Assembly (NCBI GenBank): GCA_029005135.1
Contig: JAQXFO010000042.1
Location: forward strand, 1-36,252
From: Lachnospiraceae bacterium
GTDB taxonomy: Bacteria > Bacillota > Clostridia > Lachnospirales > Lachnospiraceae
DNA length: 36,252 nt
Reading direction: 5' to 3'
Shown here: in pieces, positions 9,801 through 18,023 of the stretch
How the letters are laid out: every line of letters begins with the position of its first letter
How positions within the stretch are numbered: the stretch's first letter is position 1
The notes under the pieces: generated by a model
What the model saw: the letters and a program-made list of their open reading frames with translations, nothing else
Told to the model about the DNA's origin: nothing
Databases searched by the model: none
Program-made: the position numbers and the translations under genes

Positions 9801-9932
9801 ATGGAAAAGAACAATGATGCCATCAAGCATGATGTTCTTGCTGACGATCTGGTCTATGAGACAACGGACGGTTATGTCAAAGACTGGAAGATCAACGGGG
9901 AATCTGTGACAATGGCGGTGAAAAAGAGCTGA
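6804..9932 (+). CDS. ileS: Isoleucine--tRNA ligase, type 2 (eukaryote-like)
   Basis: Charges tRNA-Ile with isoleucine; class I synthetase with an editing domain that clears Val-tRNA. HIGH is at residues 55-58 (GKPHIGHVLTRV) and KMSKS at 594-598. The CP1 editing insert lies between them (LAWTTTPWTLPSN, then GTGIVHIAPAFGEDD). The anticodon-binding part follows with VLSRLNS and FVDELSNWYVRR. The length of 1042 aa and GWDTHGLPVE are features of type 2 IleRS, the eukaryote-like group that includes mupirocin-insensitive enzymes; that assignment is inferred. ATG 6804 is preferred over GTG 6798 because GGAGG at 6790-6794 is nine bases before the ATG but only three before the GTG. It is read from a strong consensus promoter with no T-box leader. 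Confidence 0.97.
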   Translation: MYKKVDTNLNFVDREKEVSQFWRDHDIFKKSIHHREGCPTYMFYDGPPTANGKPHIGHVLTRVIKDTIPRYHTMKGEMVPRKAGWDTHGLPVEIEVEKLLGLDGKEQIEEYGIAPFIEKCKDSVWKYEGMWRTFSDKVGFWADMDDPYVTYDNNFIESEWWALKQIYDKNLLYQGYKVVPYCPRCGTPLSSHEVAQGYKEVKERSAVVRFRVKGEDAYFLAWTTTPWTLPSNVALCVNPKETYVKAVSRGETYYMAEALVGAVLGDEAEIRETYLGKDLEYREYEPLFECTAKAAADKKKKAHYIVCDSYVTMSDGTGIVHIAPAFGEDDANVGRKYDLPLVQLVDEQGNLRGGTPWDGVFVKKADPMVLDYLKEQGTLFAAPEFTHDYPHCWRCGTPLLYYARESWFIKMTAVKDRLVENNKKINWIPASIGEGRFGAWLENVQDWALSRNRYWGTPLPIWVCDGCGEKTAIGSIEELKARSENCPDNIELHKPYIDAVTLKCPCCGGQMHRVPEVIDCWFDSGSMPFAQHHYPFENKELFEKQFPASFISEAVDQTRGWFYSLHAISTLIFDKPCFENCIILGLVLDENGQKMSKSKGNAVDPMEALEAYGADAIRWYFTVNSAPWLPSRFYKEAVQEGQRKFLGTLWNTYAFYVLYAEIDQFDPTKYTLDYNSLPVMDKWVLSRLNSCIRDVDGYMSNYRVTEAGKALNDFVDELSNWYVRRCRDRFWAKGMEQDKINAYMTLYTAIVTVSKLAAPIIPFMTEAIYQNLVVGLDPTAPESIHLCDYPTVDESMIDKTMEENMDHLLEVVVLGRAARNEAAIKNRQPIARMMVKADFALPEFYQKIILDELNVKTLEQVDSVDGFISYNFKPQLKTVGPKYGKLLGGIRTALSSLDGAAAMAELRNQGSLTFDINGSEVVLGEEDLLIETAQNEAYETQSDNNITVVLDKTLTPELIEEGFVREIISKVQTMRKEAGFEVTDRIVVYASGNDKLRGIMEKNNDAIKHDVLADDLVYETTDGYVKDWKINGESVTMAVKKS

Positions 9933-9945
9933 AAAGCTCTTTTTT
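9921..9945 (+). terminator. ileS terminator
   Basis: AAAAAGAGC (9921-9929) pairs with GCTCTTTTT (9936-9944) around loop TGAAAA. The hairpin overlaps the stop codon, and the T-run is part of the 3' arm. glgP starts only 35 bases later, so some readthrough into glgP is likely. Confidence 0.7.
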
Positions 9946-9979
9946 GCCCCTTAAAAGATAAACTTTGGGGAAGGGAAAT

Positions 9980-12448
9980 ATGAGTACAATTTTAGACACC
10001 ATGGGGATGGATAAGGACAGTTTCAAAGAGGCTGTCGAGAGACAGGTTCGTGTCCTGTTTCGGAAAAACAAGGATGAGGCCTCCGAGGAAGAACTGTTCC
10101 AGGCGGTGGGCTCTGTTATTGAAAATGTGGTTATCAATAAGTGGATGGATTCCTGTGAGGCCTACAAGACCCAAAAACCGAAGACCGTCTACTATTTGTC
10201 GATGGAATTCCTGATGGGACGGGCCATGGGCAACGACCTTATCAACCTCGGCGCCTATGATGATGTCCGTGAAGCGCTGGACGAACTTGGACTGAATCTG
10301 AATGCGCTGGAGGACTGCGAACCGGATCCGGCTCTGGGCAACGGCGGTCTCGGCCGTCTGGCGGCCTGCTTCCTGGATTCTCTGGCGTCGCTGGGCTATT
10401 CCGCCTACGGCTGCGGTATCCGCTATCATTACGGTATGTTTAAGCAGGAGATCAGCGACGGTTTCCAGAAGGAAGTGCCGGATAACTGGCTCAAGAACAA
10501 TTATCCTTTCGAACTGAAGCGTCCGGAGCATGCCAAAGAAGTGCGTTTCGGCGGCAACACCCGCATCGAATTCGACCCGGTGCTCCAGAAAAACCGCTAT
10601 ATGCACGAGAACTATGCTTCCGTCCGTGCGGTGCCGTATGATGTGCCGATCCTCGGTTACAAAAACAACGTCGTCGATACGCTGCGTATCTGGGATGCCG
10701 AGCCGATCGTTGATTTTGAACTGTCCAGTTTTGATCAGGGCGATTACGCCAAGGCCGTTGAACAGCAGAATCTGGCCCGTACGATCACAGAGGTTCTGTA
10801 TCCGAATGACAATCATCGCGCCGGCAAGGAACTGCGCCTGAAACAGCAGTATTTCTTTGTTTCGGCTTCTGTTCAGGAGGCCGTGCGCAAATATGTGGAG
10901 ATGTTCGGCGATCTGAGCCATATGCCGGAAAAGGTGGCTTTCCAGATGAACGACACCCATCCGACGGTGGCGGTACCGGAACTGATGCGCGTTCTGATGG
11001 ATGACTACGGACTGGAGTGGGACAAGGCCTGGGATATTACCACGAGAACCTGTGCTTACACCAACCATACCATCATGCAGGAAGCCCTGGAGAAATGGCC
11101 CATCGACCTCTTCCGTACACTGCTGCCGCGTGTCTACCAGATCGTGGAAGAAATCAATCGCCGTTTCGAAAATGAGGTTCGCGCCAAATATCCGAATGAT
11201 GAATCCAAACTCAGAAATATGATGCCGCTCTATGACGGTCAGGTTCGCATGGCCTATCTGGCCATCGTGGGCAGCCACTCTGTCAACGGCGTGGCTGAGC
11301 TGCACACCGAGATCCTCAAGAACAATGTTCTGAAGGATTTCTATGAGATGATGCCGGAAAAATTCAACAATAAGACAAATGGTGTCACCCAGAGACGTTT
11401 CCTGCTCAAGGGCAATCCGAAGCTGGCCGCCTTCATTACGGATAAGATCGGCGAAGGCTGGATCACGGATCTGTCTCAGCTGTCCGGACTGAAGGAACTG
11501 GCCGATGATCCGGAAGCCAGGGAGGCTTTCATGGCTATCAAGAAAGACAACAAGGTTCGTCTGGCTGCCTATATCAAGGCCCATAACGGCATTGATGTCG
11601 ATCCGGATTCCATTTTCGATGTCCAGGTCAAACGTCTCCACGAGTACAAGCGTCAGCTGCTCAATATCCTTCATGTGATGTACCTCTACAAGGAACTGAA
11701 GGAGAATCCGGGCATGCCCTTCTATCCGAGGACCTTTATCTTCGGCGCCAAGGCTTCTGCCGGTTACCGGATCGCCAAGCTGATCATCAAGCTCATCAAT
11801 TCCGTAGCGGATGTGGTAAACCATGACGAATCCCTCCAGGGCCGTCTGAAGGTCGTTTTCATCGAAGATTACAAGGTCAGCAGCGGCGAGATCATTTTCG
11901 CGGCCGCCGATGTCTCCGAACAGATCTCGACAGCCTCCAAGGAAGCTTCCGGTACCGGCAACATGAAGTTCATGATGAACGGTGCGCCGACGCTGGGCAC
12001 CATGGACGGTGCCAATGTGGAGATCGTCCGCGAGGTGGGAGCCGAGAACGCCTTCATCTTCGGTCTGAGCTCCGACGAGGTTATCAATTTTGAAAAGAAC
12101 GGCGGTTACAACGCCCGTGATATCTACGAGAAGGATCCGACGATCCATTGCATCCTGGATCAGCTGATCGACGGCACCTTCTCCGACGATAAGGAACTGT
12201 TCCGTCCGATTTACGATTCTCTTCTGAACGGCCAGTATGGCGGCCGTCCGGATCCGTACTTCATCCTGGCTGACTTCTGGTCTTATGTCAATGCCCAGAA
12301 GGCAGTCGAGAAGGCTTATCGTGACAGAGACGGCTGGGCACGCAAGGCCCTTCTCAACACCGCCTGTGCCGGCAAGTTCTCCTCTGACAGAACGATCCGG
12401 GAATATGCCGAAGAGATCTGGCATCTCGAGCCGATCACCGTCGGTTGA
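9980..12448 (+). CDS. glgP: Glycogen/alpha-glucan phosphorylase
   Basis: Phosphorolyses alpha-1,4-glucan chains to glucose-1-phosphate (GT35 family, PLP-dependent; cytosol). The protein is 822 aa, the usual length. YLSMEFLMGRAMGNDL and GNGGLGRLAACFLDSLASLG form the active-site front, VQFxRLHEYKRQ is present as VQVKRLHEYKRQLLN, and the PLP-binding Lys is K663 in EASGTGNMKFMMNG. The start is ATG 9980, with SD GGGGAAGGGA; a TTG five codons upstream is in frame but would fall on top of that SD. No distinct promoter is seen in the short gap after ileS. It ends in a strong terminator. No glgC or glgA is in this window; glgB is 11 kb downstream in its own unit. Confidence 0.96.
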   Translation: MSTILDTMGMDKDSFKEAVERQVRVLFRKNKDEASEEELFQAVGSVIENVVINKWMDSCEAYKTQKPKTVYYLSMEFLMGRAMGNDLINLGAYDDVREALDELGLNLNALEDCEPDPALGNGGLGRLAACFLDSLASLGYSAYGCGIRYHYGMFKQEISDGFQKEVPDNWLKNNYPFELKRPEHAKEVRFGGNTRIEFDPVLQKNRYMHENYASVRAVPYDVPILGYKNNVVDTLRIWDAEPIVDFELSSFDQGDYAKAVEQQNLARTITEVLYPNDNHRAGKELRLKQQYFFVSASVQEAVRKYVEMFGDLSHMPEKVAFQMNDTHPTVAVPELMRVLMDDYGLEWDKAWDITTRTCAYTNHTIMQEALEKWPIDLFRTLLPRVYQIVEEINRRFENEVRAKYPNDESKLRNMMPLYDGQVRMAYLAIVGSHSVNGVAELHTEILKNNVLKDFYEMMPEKFNNKTNGVTQRRFLLKGNPKLAAFITDKIGEGWITDLSQLSGLKELADDPEAREAFMAIKKDNKVRLAAYIKAHNGIDVDPDSIFDVQVKRLHEYKRQLLNILHVMYLYKELKENPGMPFYPRTFIFGAKASAGYRIAKLIIKLINSVADVVNHDESLQGRLKVVFIEDYKVSSGEIIFAAADVSEQISTASKEASGTGNMKFMMNGAPTLGTMDGANVEIVREVGAENAFIFGLSSDEVINFEKNGGYNARDIYEKDPTIHCILDQLIDGTFSDDKELFRPIYDSLLNGQYGGRPDPYFILADFWSYVNAQKAVEKAYRDRDGWARKALLNTACAGKFSSDRTIREYAEEIWHLEPITVG

Positions 12449-12470
12449 TCCGTAATAACGTACCACTCTG

Positions 12471-12500
12471 CCGCTCCCCGCTGCCCGGGGAGCGGTTTTT
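12471..12500 (+). terminator. glgP terminator
   Basis: A 10-bp G+C-rich stem (CCGCTCCCCG 12471-12480 with 12486-12495), loop CTGCC, then TTTTT. Confidence 0.9.
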
Positions 12501-12588
12501 CTGTTTTCGGGGCCCGTCAGCCGCTCCGGAGATGGTCGCCGGTGCGGCGCCGTTCGTCCCGGCGCGGCGTCGAAAGTGGCCCCGCGGC

Positions 12589-12615
12589 TTTACACTGGCG
12601 GCGGATTCTGATAAT
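12589..12615 (+). promoter_or_regulatory. Possible promoter of the TPR-AAA+ gene
   Basis: TTTACA (12589-12594) and GATAAT (12610-12615) are separated by 15 bp, slightly short. The rest of the 230-bp gap is a G+C-rich stretch followed by an AT-rich one with no other recognisable site. Confidence 0.4.
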
Positions 12616-12680
12616 ATTTGAATGAATATGGGTTTTTATAGGCTTCTGTCAATATGACGAAGTTAACGAGGTGACGAATA

Positions 12681-15245
12681 GTGGATAAAGCTGAATATAA
12701 AGAAAAGCTTGATGAGATCAACCGTCTGGCTGAAGAAGGCGATTTTGCCGGTGCCGCTGCGATCGTTGATGATATCGACTGGCGCCATGTCAAAAGCGTC
12801 CGGACTCTCTGCATTGTCGGGGAGATCTATGAAGCCAACAAGCGCTATGACGATGCGATCCGCGTCCTGAAGTATGCCTATAAGCGTTCTTCGGTCAGTA
12901 AGACCGTGCTGTATCGTCTGGCGGAGCTTTCGGCCAGGACAGGGGATGCGGAATCAGCCAGAGCCTATGCCGGGGAATTCCGTGAGGTCTCACCGAACGA
13001 TTCTTCCAACTATATTCTGGATTATAAGATCAGCCGTGTGGAGGGCCGTCCCCTGGAGGACCAGATCCGCATTCTGGAGGACCTCAAGGAACGCGAATAC
13101 AGCGAGCGCTGGGCCTATGAGTTGGCACGGCTGTATTTCCGCAGCGGACAGGAGGATAAGTGCGTCGACGAGTGCGATGATATGATCCTCTGGTTCTCGG
13201 AGGGCCGCTATGTGACGAAGGCGATGGAACTGAAGATGCAGATCCGTCCGCTGACACCGGCTCAGCAGAAAAAATATGCCATGAGAGACCGGCAGCTGAC
13301 GGCAGCGATGACCGCCGCGCCGGCTCCCGCACCGGCCAGAAGTGCTGCCGAAGAGCGCGCGGTGTCTCCGGTTGAGACAGCGGCACCGGCCTCTGTCAGC
13401 CAGGCCGCGCCGGCCGCCCCGGCTCCTGTCCTTCCGGAAGAAGCTGCGGCACCTTCCGATACCATGGCCGAGAGACGCCAGGCCATTTCCTCCGATAATC
13501 AGATCCAGACCCGTCTGGCCGATTCGATCCGGGCTGTTCTGGCCGGATCACGGGCCGCGGAAGCTGCCCGCCTGTCGGATGACGATTACAGCATGGACGC
13601 CGAGTCCTACTCCGACGAGGATGTTCGCGATTATGTCCGCTCCAACACCCGGGCGGTGCCCTTTAATGTTCGCAGCCTCGAAGCGGAAGCCGACGGTGAC
13701 GCCGGCGAGACATCGGCAGAGGATGGCCAGATGACCATCGATGATTTCCGCGAACCGCAGGAGCTGGATCTCAAGGCCTTGTTCAATGAGACGACGGCCA
13801 ATCTGGCCAGCGCCATCGCCAGCGGCGATTTTGAGAAGACAGATACCGTCCGCAATGAAGACGAACCGGCTGTCGAGGAAACGCCGGCTGCGGAGGAAGC
13901 GCCGGTTAACGAGAAAGCCGCGGCTGTCGAGGAAACACCGGCTGCCGACGAAGCGCCGGTTATCGAGGAAGCGCCGGCTGTCGAGGAAACGCCGGCTGCC
14001 GAAGAAGCCCCGGCTGCCGAGGAAATGCCGGCTGCCGAGGAAGCGCCGGCTGCCGAAGAAGCGCCGGCTGCCGAGGAAGCCCCGGCTGTCGAAGAAGCGC
14101 CGGCTGCCGAAGAAACGCCAGTTATCGAAGAAGCCCTGGTTTCGGCGGAAGAACCGCCTCTGGGGCTGACCCGGGAGTTTAATTTCAGTGAAGAACTTCG
14201 CAAGGCGATGGACAGCGGCGAAAGCATGGCTGAGGCCGCCAGAAGCGTCAGCGCCAGAGCCTCCGAGGAAGCCGCTGCCGCGACGGAAGACCTGATGCCT
14301 CGGGTGCCGGCTGAATCCGAGATCCCGGCTGAGCTTTTTGCTGATGAACCGGAAGAGAAGGCAGCACCGAAGCTGGCCGATCTGTCCCTTCTGACCGATG
14401 ATTTCGATGCGGTGGAAGAGAGCCGTGCGATCATTGACGATATTATGGAAAAACCGGAGAGCCTTTCCCGTCTTGAGATCGAGCCGCGCCGCTTCAATGA
14501 GGTGGAGACCAAGGTCTTCAGCTATTTTGCACCTATTCCGGGTGTGGCGGCTCAGGTCACTCAGGCGTTGGCCGATGTCCATAACAATGCCGGCGACAAG
14601 ACCTCCCGCAGCGGTAATATTATCGTTGTCGGCCGTCAGAGTTCGGGCAAGACCCGTCTGGCCGACGCCATGATCCTGGCTATTTGCCATGATCTGAAGA
14701 TCGAAGGCGCGAAGATCGCCCATATTATCGCGGAGGATCTCAACAAAAAGGATCCTGTGGAAGTGGTGGCCCGCATGGCTGGCGGCTTCCTCGTGATCGA
14801 AGGCGCCGGTGCCCTGTCGGAGAAAACGGTCGGGCAGCTGAATCGGGCGATGGACTTCAGAACCGACGATCTGGTCATTTTCCTGGAAGACGAGAAGGCG
14901 GATATGAACCGCCTGCTGGAGAAATATCCGGAGTTTGCCGCCAAATTCACATCCCGTGTCGTCGTGCCTGTCTTCACCAACGATGAACTGGTTACCTTTG
15001 CCAGAACCTATTGCAAGGAACTGGGCTACAAGATGGATGAGATGGCAATCCTGGCCCTTTACACCATGATCGGTGACAATCAGAAGGACCGTGAGCCGGT
15101 GACCGTCGGCCGTGTCCAGGATATGATCGATACCGCGATTCTCCGGGCTGACAAGGCCGCCCGCCGTTTCGGCCGCAAGCTGGGCCGCCGCGACATCGAT
15201 GACTCCGGCCGCATCATGCTTCACGAAAAAGATTTCAATTTCTGA
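12681..15245 (+). CDS. TPR protein with C-terminal CbbX/SpoVK-like degenerate AAA+ domain
   Basis: 854 aa, function unknown. Residues 1-210 form TPR-like helical repeats (GEIYEANKRYDDAIRVLKYA, LYRLAELSARTGDAESARAYA, YELARLYFRSGQEDKCVDEC). Residues about 220-600 are a long, acidic, Ala/Pro/Glu-rich linker with 15 copies of a hexapeptide repeat. Residues about 630-830 align by eye with CbbX/SpoVK-type AAA+ ATPases: Walker A GRQSSGKT (651-658), the Walker B position FLVIEGAGAL (703-711 region), then DDLVIFLEDE, LLEKYPEFAAKFTSRV and a lid region. Family Walker B reads LFIDEA; here Asp is Glu707 and the catalytic Glu is Gly708, so nucleotide may be bound but poorly hydrolysed. The start is GTG with SD GAGGTGA six bases upstream. 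rsmA follows after 42 bp and is probably co-transcribed. No signal peptide or membrane segment is seen, so a cytosolic scaffold is plausible. Confidence 0.75.
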   Translation: MDKAEYKEKLDEINRLAEEGDFAGAAAIVDDIDWRHVKSVRTLCIVGEIYEANKRYDDAIRVLKYAYKRSSVSKTVLYRLAELSARTGDAESARAYAGEFREVSPNDSSNYILDYKISRVEGRPLEDQIRILEDLKEREYSERWAYELARLYFRSGQEDKCVDECDDMILWFSEGRYVTKAMELKMQIRPLTPAQQKKYAMRDRQLTAAMTAAPAPAPARSAAEERAVSPVETAAPASVSQAAPAAPAPVLPEEAAAPSDTMAERRQAISSDNQIQTRLADSIRAVLAGSRAAEAARLSDDDYSMDAESYSDEDVRDYVRSNTRAVPFNVRSLEAEADGDAGETSAEDGQMTIDDFREPQELDLKALFNETTANLASAIASGDFEKTDTVRNEDEPAVEETPAAEEAPVNEKAAAVEETPAADEAPVIEEAPAVEETPAAEEAPAAEEMPAAEEAPAAEEAPAAEEAPAVEEAPAAEETPVIEEALVSAEEPPLGLTREFNFSEELRKAMDSGESMAEAARSVSARASEEAAAATEDLMPRVPAESEIPAELFADEPEEKAAPKLADLSLLTDDFDAVEESRAIIDDIMEKPESLSRLEIEPRRFNEVETKVFSYFAPIPGVAAQVTQALADVHNNAGDKTSRSGNIIVVGRQSSGKTRLADAMILAICHDLKIEGAKIAHIIAEDLNKKDPVEVVARMAGGFLVIEGAGALSEKTVGQLNRAMDFRTDDLVIFLEDEKADMNRLLEKYPEFAAKFTSRVVVPVFTNDELVTFARTYCKELGYKMDEMAILALYTMIGDNQKDREPVTVGRVQDMIDTAILRADKAARRFGRKLGRRDIDDSGRIMLHEKDFNF
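13869..14138 (+). repeat. Fifteen tandem 18-bp units encoding a hexapeptide repeat
   Basis: Units read [A/V][A/V/I]EE[A/T/M]P with a few variants (VNEKAA, AADEAP, VIEEAL), giving residues 397-486 of the TPR-AAA+ protein. Near-identical 18-bp DNA units make copy-number change by slippage likely. The reverse strand shows a spurious repetitive frame. Confidence 0.85.
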
Positions 15246-15287
15246 TAATGACGGATCAACAACCGGAAATAAAGGCAGAATAGAGCT

Positions 15288-16160
15288 ATGGCAGAACCAT
15301 ATTTGGGTAATCCGCTGCGCTGCGAGACCGTACTTCGAAAGTTCGGTTTTTCGTTCCGCAAGAAGTTCGGACAGAATTTCCTGATAGACAGTGATGTTCT
15401 GGAGGGAATCGTGGACGCTGCGGCCGTCGATGAGGAGGATGTCGTCCTGGAGATCGGCCCGGGCATCGGGTCGCTGACTCAGTATCTGGCAAGCCGGGCC
15501 CGCCGGGTCATCTCCGTCGAGATCGACAGGGCGCTGCTGCCGATCCTTGATTATACGCTGGCGGACTGGGACAATGTCAGGATCATCAACAACGATATCC
15601 TTAAGACGGATATCCGGGCGATCGCCGGGGAGGAAAACGGCGGCCGTCCGCTGAAGGTTATCGCCAATCTGCCTTACTACATCACGACACCGATCATCAT
15701 GAAGCTGTTTGAAAACGGTGCCCCCATCAGTTCGGTTACGGTCATGGTTCAGAAGGAGGTGGCTGACCGCCTGGCGGCGAAGCCCGGCAGCAAGGCCTAC
15801 GGGGCCATCACGCTGGCGGTGCAGTATTACGCATCGGTGGAACCGGTGATTGAAGTCGGACCGGAAAGCTTTATCCCCGCACCGAAGGTGTCTTCCGCCG
15901 TTATCCGTCTGAATCGCTATGAGGAAAAGCCGGTCACCGCGGCCCATGAGGACATCCTTTTCAAGCTGATCCGCGGCTCCTTCAATCAGCGCCGCAAGAC
16001 CTTTGTTAACGGCGCTGCCAATTTCGAGGGCCTGTCCTATACCAAGGATGATATCCGTGCCGCTCTGGCTCACGCCGGCCTCCCGGAATCGATTCGGGGC
16101 GAAGTCATGTCACTGGCGGAATTTGCCGCCGTCGCCGATTATCTGGGCGAAAACAGCTGA
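15288..16160 (+). CDS. rsmA: 16S rRNA (adenine1518-N6/adenine1519-N6)-dimethyltransferase
   Basis: Dimethylates two adjacent adenines in the 3' helix of 16S rRNA with SAM during 30S maturation (synonym ksgA). 290 aa, the family length. FGQNFLID near the N-terminus, SAM-binding EIGPGIGSLT (55-64), acidic VEIDRAL (78-83) and the catalytic NLPYY motif (127-131) are all intact; the C-terminal domain contains GSFNQRRKTF. The upstream AAAGG is about 14 bases from the ATG, a weak SD, which fits reliance on the preceding TPR-AAA+ gene for expression. A strong GAAA-loop terminator follows. Confidence 0.97.
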   Translation: MAEPYLGNPLRCETVLRKFGFSFRKKFGQNFLIDSDVLEGIVDAAAVDEEDVVLEIGPGIGSLTQYLASRARRVISVEIDRALLPILDYTLADWDNVRIINNDILKTDIRAIAGEENGGRPLKVIANLPYYITTPIIMKLFENGAPISSVTVMVQKEVADRLAAKPGSKAYGAITLAVQYYASVEPVIEVGPESFIPAPKVSSAVIRLNRYEEKPVTAAHEDILFKLIRGSFNQRRKTFVNGAANFEGLSYTKDDIRAALAHAGLPESIRGEVMSLAEFAAVADYLGENS

Positions 16161-16191
16161 TATTTCAGAGACAACAAGCACAAACACAGGG

Positions 16192-16229
16192 AAACCGCCG
16201 CCTTCCGGAAACGGAAGGGGCGGTTTTTT
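16192..16229 (+). terminator. rsmA terminator
   Basis: The stem pairs AAACCGCC and CCTTCCG (one bulged G) with CGGAAGG and GGCGGTTT around a GAAA tetraloop, followed by six T. Confidence 0.92.
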
Positions 16230-16288
16230 CAGGATGTTCCGCAGAGAGATTTAAGAATATTTTCATACAATGAACACAAGGGGTGGGG

Positions 16289-16294
16289 TATAAT
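16289..16294 (+). promoter_or_regulatory. -10 box of the DUF1002 gene
   Basis: A perfect TATAAT stands after a G-rich spacer (GGGGTGGGG). The -35 at 17 bp is TACAAT, a weak match, so an activator or another sigma factor may be involved. Confidence 0.5.
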
Positions 16295-16358
16295 GTCGCC
16301 ATTGGCCGGGATTTACGGATGCGGCCCTGATTAAGAATATTTAAGGAGGAAAAGATAG

Positions 16359-17264
16359 ATGAAAAAGACAATAGCGGCTCTTCTGAGCCTGGTTATTCTG
16401 ATTACGGCTCTGGCGGTGCCCTCAGCCGTTCTGGCAGCGGATAAAACCTATGTGGCCCTGGGTGAGAATCTGAATGCGGATGAAAGGGCGATCGTCCTTG
16501 AACTTCTGGGCCTGACCGAGGAATCGCTGGCCGGGGATACGACTCTGACCGTTTCCAATGCCGAGGAGCATCAGTATCTGGATGCCTATCTGGACGCGTC
16601 GGTGATCGGGACCCGCGCCCTGTCATCCTGCAAGGTCACGACCCGGGAGGAGGGCAGCGGCATCACCGTCGAGACCCATAATATTACCTACTGCACACCG
16701 GCCATGTATGAAAATGCGCTGGCGACAGCCGGCCTCAAGAATGCGGACATCGTCGTGGCCGGACCCGTCGGTATCTCCGGTACCGCCGCCCTGGTCGGTG
16801 CCATGAAGGCCTATTCGGCCATGACCGGAGCCGAGATCACCCCGGAACTGGTGGACGCCGCTACCAATGAACTGATCACCACCAGCGAGGTGGCTGAGAA
16901 TGTGGGTGACAGTGAGAAGGTTGCTCAGCTGATCGCGGCGGTCAAGGAGATCATTCTGAGTCATGATTATGAGACGGATGAAGATATTGACGCCGCGATT
17001 CGGGAAGTGGCGGCTCAGCTCGGCCTCACCTTGTCCGATGAGGATGTTGCCGAGATCCGTGAATTGATGAAGAAGATCGCCGCTGCCGATGTTACGGCGG
17101 AATCGCTGACGGAGCAGGCCAAAAATGTTTATCAGGATCTGAAAAACAGCGGCTTTGATCTGTCGCAGTACGGGATCTCCGCCGAGGATGTCAACGGCTT
17201 TATGGCGAAGTTCGGTCAGCTGCTGGCGGACATCATCAACTGGTTCAAGGCCTTTTTCAACTGA
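16359..17264 (+). CDS. DUF1002 family secreted protein (YpuA-like)
   Basis: 301 aa, exported; function unknown for the family. A clear signal peptide (MKKTIAALLSLVILITALAV, cleavage likely after AVLA) precedes the DUF1002 body: YVALGENLNADERAIVLELLG, the central GTRALSSCKV segment and VVAGPVGISGTAALVGAMKAY, the most recognisable family motif. The C-terminal third is helical and acidic and ends in WFKAFFN. AAGGAGG gives a strong SD. B. subtilis YpuA belongs to the same family. It stands alone between two terminators and converges on the rubrerythrin gene. Confidence 0.88.
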   Translation: MKKTIAALLSLVILITALAVPSAVLAADKTYVALGENLNADERAIVLELLGLTEESLAGDTTLTVSNAEEHQYLDAYLDASVIGTRALSSCKVTTREEGSGITVETHNITYCTPAMYENALATAGLKNADIVVAGPVGISGTAALVGAMKAYSAMTGAEITPELVDAATNELITTSEVAENVGDSEKVAQLIAAVKEIILSHDYETDEDIDAAIREVAAQLGLTLSDEDVAEIRELMKKIAAADVTAESLTEQAKNVYQDLKNSGFDLSQYGISAEDVNGFMAKFGQLLADIINWFKAFFN

Positions 17265-17278
17265 CAGATGACAGCAAA

Positions 17279-17310
17279 AAAGGGGGCCCGGCTTATGCCG
17301 GGCCCCTTTT
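17279..17310. terminator. Bidirectional terminator between DUF1002 and rubrerythrin genes
   Basis: A long G+C-rich stem (GGGGCCCGGC with GCCGGGCCCC, loop TTAT) is flanked by A-run and T-run on both sides: TTTT on plus and six T on minus. It serves both convergent genes. Confidence 0.92.
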
Positions 17311-17323
17311 GATTGTCGGGGAA

Positions 17324-17911
17324 TTACTTGAAATATCTGTCCAGAAGACCCTTCAGAGCTTTGCCGTGACGGGCTTCGTCGCGGGCCATTTCATGAACGG
17401 TGTCATGGATGGCATCCAGGTTGTTCTTCTTGGCGCATTTGGCCAGATCGAACTTGCCCTGTGTGGCGCCGAATTCGCAGTCAACACGCCAGGCGAGGTT
17501 GTCCTTAGTTGTCGCCTTCATGTTCGGCTCAAGATCTTCGCCGAGCAGTTCGGCGAACTTGGCGGCATGTTCGGCTTCTTCATAAGCGGCTTTTTCCCAG
17601 TACAGACCGATCTCCGGATAGCCTTCACGGTGAGCGATGCGGGCCATGCACAGGTACATACCGACTTCTGAGCATTCGCCGTTGAAGTTGGCCATCAGCT
17701 GATCAAAGATGTATTTCTTGTCTTCTTCGCTGATATCCGGGTTGTTTTTCACTGTCTTGGCATAGATGCCGTATTCATGTTCAGCGGCCAGAACCAGTTC
17801 GCCTTCGACTTTGGTGAATTTATCGCTGCTGACTTTGCAGACCGGGCACTGTGCCGGAGCGGCATCGCCTTCATAAACATAACCACAAACGCTGCATACC
17901 CATTTTGCCAT
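17324..17911 (-). CDS. Rubrerythrin with N-terminal rubredoxin domain (reverse rubrerythrin)
   Basis: Reduces hydrogen peroxide to water with electrons from NAD(P)H via redox carriers; cytosolic peroxide defence in anaerobes. 195 aa. The rubredoxin iron site is at the N-terminus (C6, C9, C22, C25), the reverse of classical rubrerythrin. A four-helix ferritin-like diiron domain follows with [19 protein letters not shown] and DEARH. SD AAAGGAG precedes the ATG. It lies 112 bp downstream of perR on the same strand, so the two probably form one peroxide-responsive unit read from the perR promoter. Confidence 0.93.
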   Translation of the reverse strand: MAKWVCSVCGYVYEGDAAPAQCPVCKVSSDKFTKVEGELVLAAEHEYGIYAKTVKNNPDISEEDKKYIFDQLMANFNGECSEVGMYLCMARIAHREGYPEIGLYWEKAAYEEAEHAAKFAELLGEDLEPNMKATTKDNLAWRVDCEFGATQGKFDLAKCAKKNNLDAIHDTVHEMARDEARHGKALKGLLDRYFK

Positions 17912-18023
17912 AATTGTTTTCTCCTTTTCTTAGCCCCGCCTTGGCGGGAAATCATAGACAGTGTCAGTTGGTGCGGGCGGGCGTCGCAGGGACGTGCCGC
18001 CATAGAACCTCAAAGAGATGATG

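Noticed and set aside
9992-12466. 824-codon open frame on the minus strand
   Set aside because: Fully antisense to glgP; no SD or domain, and its composition is that of the complement of a codon-biased gene.
13869-14138. CRISPR-like repeat array
   Set aside because: Units are contiguous with an 18-bp period, in frame, with no unique spacers; it is a coding repeat.
13548-16073. 841-codon open frame on the minus strand with a SRRFLDSR-like repeat
   Set aside because: Antisense to the TPR-AAA+ and rsmA genes; the apparent repeat is the complement of the hexapeptide-coding DNA repeat.
17911-18023. Separate promoter for rubrerythrin
   Set aside because: A TATGAT-like hexamer exists on minus but there is no -35 at a workable distance; co-transcription with perR is simpler.
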